From positions 620,001 through 684,000 of the forward strand of contig CAJZBQ010000046.1 of NCBI GenBank assembly GCA_914767885.1: 64,000 nt of DNA. The letters run 5' to 3'. Origin of the DNA: Blepharisma stoltei (Eukaryota; Ciliophora; Heterotrichea; Heterotrichida; Blepharismidae). A program made the translations under genes and the position numbers. Below the pieces are notes generated by a model. The model did not search any database, was not told where the DNA came from, and saw only the letters and a program-made list of their open reading frames with translations. This document shows, piece after piece, positions 62,644 through 64,000 of the stretch (the stretch's first letter is position 1; every line of letters starts with the position of its first letter).

Positions 62644-64000
62644 TTAATAAGGAGGATAGCCACCTTGTGGAGGATAGCCACCATATGGAGGGTAGCCTGG
62701 CTGTGGAGGATAACCTTGTTGTGGAGGGTAGCCTGGTTGAGGTGGGTATCCAGGCTGTTGTGGATACCCTCCTTCGATTATATATTCCTTATTATGATGA
62801 AGAAATAGAATGGCGACGTATAGAACTTGCCCGAGAATGGCGCAAAATAGCGCCATCCTCGGGCAAGTTCTATAGACAGAAACTGGACTCCGAGGCGACA
62901 CCTCTTGAGGGGCGCGATGGGTGACAAAAGATGCTTGTAAGCGAAGTAGACCATCTCAACGGGGAGATGCCGAAACAGGGTGTTTTCTTCCTCCCCCGAA
63001 GGTTTCCTGTCCCTGTCAGATGGGCAAGACAGGCTTTGCATACACTTGGTCGTTCTCTATCGGGGCAAGCACAAATATTGCTATACCCAGGAGAGCTAAT
63101 CCCCTTGACAGGTTGCTCAGATCGGAATTTTCAAGATGGTAGCCTTCAATTTTCCTCATTTAAAACTCTGAAGTATATGGAGGTTGATACTTTTTAAGCC
63201 GAGATAAGACAAAGGCTAATTGGTCGCCTGCTTATTGCCAGTTTAAATAATTTAATTTAATTTATTTATGATAGAGAAATAAAAATGGTCACGTTGACGG
63301 AAAACAGACTCTGATGTGCACTCCCTATGGAGCATGTAGGATCCATCATCCTGACAGGGCCTCTATCCCTTTTAGAGGTATGTCTTCAGGCTTGAGATGC
63401 CTTGCTGAAAAAGGAAGTTTTATTTCTCGCCCAAAGGTTTTCCTGTCCTGCTGGGTGAGCTAGAGGTGTTTTACCTACCATATAGTCTTCATTATCAGGA
63501 TCGCCGGGACATTTCACAGACTATGGCTTTGCCCAAGGGAACTGATCACCTGGCCAGCTGGTTCAGGCCAGATCTCCAAAAGGGCGACCTTTTGAAGCCA
63601 GGATGGGTGACAGCTATTAGCTGGGTCCACTTATTGCTAGCATAATCGTTTTAACTAATTAACTATTATTATGATGGTGATGTCTTCCTTCTTCAATTAT
63701 AATTTCACGGGGTGGTTGTCCGTAACCTTGAGTCTCGATAATCACTTCTTGAGGGTGATGAGGATGATGGTGATGATGATGCCCTTCTTCAATTACAACT
63801 GCTTGAGGGTATCCATATGGCTGTCCTTGGGGAGGATACATTGGCTGAGCATATTGAGGCTGGAATCTTATCGAAAGTCTCACTTTTCCAACCCCGCGGC
63901 CGTGGTGAAACAATTCAACAGACTCCTCAACTTGGCCCATCTGCCTTGCATTAAGAATGATAACTTCAGCAGAGCCGATTTCTTCATCACCGACCATATG
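62644..64000 (-). CDS. C2-domain protein with His- and Pro-Gly-Tyr-rich tail (5' partial), interrupted
   Basis: The gene enters from the right edge within a C2 domain (GDEEIGSAEVIILNARQMGQ...VGKVRLSIRFQP). A low-complexity tail follows: PMYPPQGQPYGYPQ, EEGHHHHHHPHHPQ, then IIIEEGRHHHH. Here 862 bp of GC-rich insertion intervene (62802-63663), flanked by TTATTATGATG. Removal joins HHHHNN-type sequence to NKEYIIEGGYPQQPG and a run of G-Y-P-P-Q repeats ending at TAA 62644-62646. C2 plus GYPP tails are typical of small Ca/lipid-binding proteins. Confidence 0.8.
62802..63282 (+). mobile_element. Retroposon-like insertion R7
   Basis: Starts GAAATAGAATGGCGACG, then a 25-bp-stem hairpin (62819-62843 and 62850-62874, one mismatch, 6-nt loop). 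Contains CCCCGAAGGTTTCCTGTCCC. The tail is TTTAAATAATTTAATTTAAT. It ends in a near copy (TTATGATAGAGAAATAAA) of the sequence before it (TTATGATGAAGAAATAGA). Confidence 0.7.
63283..63674 (+). mobile_element. Retroposon-like insertion R8, head-to-tail with R7
   Basis: Starts AAAAATGGTCACGTTGACGG, contains GCCCAAAGGTTTTCCTGTCC (compare R7), and ends TTTTAACTAATTAACTATTA before the right-hand target copy TTATTATGATG (63664-63674). Confidence 0.7.

Noticed and set aside
1-64000. UGA = Cys (Euplotes-type) or UAA/UAG reassignment
   Set aside because: TGA falls at conserved Trp positions (Rab7, C2 NPxW, kinase DIW), and genes end cleanly at TAA or TAG.

Overview
ORGANISM. This window looks like germline (micronuclear) DNA of a heterotrich ciliate close to Blepharisma. 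Four lines of sequence evidence point there. (1) UGA must be read as Trp: dozens of in-frame TGA codons fall where homologues carry Trp (Rab7, C2 NPxW motifs of a ferlin, CDPK, IS1595/Merlin transposase), and every gene ends in TAA or TAG. (2) Genes carry 15-16 nt spliceosomal introns; six are placed here. (3) Genes are AT-rich, compact and close together. (4) Many coding regions are interrupted by TA-bounded segments whose exact removal restores the conserved frame, as expected for unexcised internal eliminated sequences (IESs). About 45 protein-coding genes or fragments and two tRNAs are described.

LAYOUT. 1-12800: C-terminus of phospholipase D, FLYWCH-like protein, unknown 521-aa protein, ankyrin protein, RING-H2 membrane protein, Rab7, a five-KH RNA-binding protein split by a MITE, then a repeat-rich stretch. 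13000-21000: ferlin (single 1485-aa frame), VWA-domain protein, tRNA-Gly, V-ATPase subunit c. 21300-30700: caprin-like gene with four short IESs, FBXO3-like gene broken by GC-rich insertions, small MGC- protein, a 1.2-kb nested MITE, casein kinase 2 beta with two MITEs, CX9C complex I-type protein. 30900-45800: tRNA-Trp, B-box protein, eL27, prefoldin 2, PHD/ePHD protein, UBTD-like protein, CDPK, PHO80-type cyclin, B-box/kelch-like protein. 46500-51100: three tandem tetraspan membrane paralogues. 51600-64000: EH-PX-BAR sorting nexin, membrane protein, IS1595/Merlin transposase gene holding a 2-kb nested IES, proteasome subunit Rpn2/PSMD1, and a C2 protein running off the right edge.

MOBILE LAYER. 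Three kinds of insert occur. (a) Two MITE families share one architecture: one end has two direct copies of a word, the other a palindrome of it. The words differ: CCCTCCGTGAGYGAACAAAA in family 1 and TTTAAATTGGAACAAAA in family 2. Family 1 matches what I recall of Blepharisma BogoMITEs. (b) Short anonymous IESs, about 60-250 bp. (c) A GC-rich retroposon-like set, 0.2-0.65 kb, with 9-14 bp target duplications, a 5' AATGG motif and short-repeat 3' tails, sitting inside exons. The most layered locus is 54822-57750: transposase gene > old MITE > element with 220-bp inverted repeats > 190-bp tandem array > young MITE.

HOW THE PARTS FIT. The genes are ordinary housekeeping, signalling and trafficking genes. 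What ties the window together is that many become readable only after DNA elimination, UGA recoding and 15-nt splicing. The tRNA-Trp here carries an unpaired 27-43 position, giving a four-base-pair anticodon stem, a feature linked elsewhere to UGA decoding.
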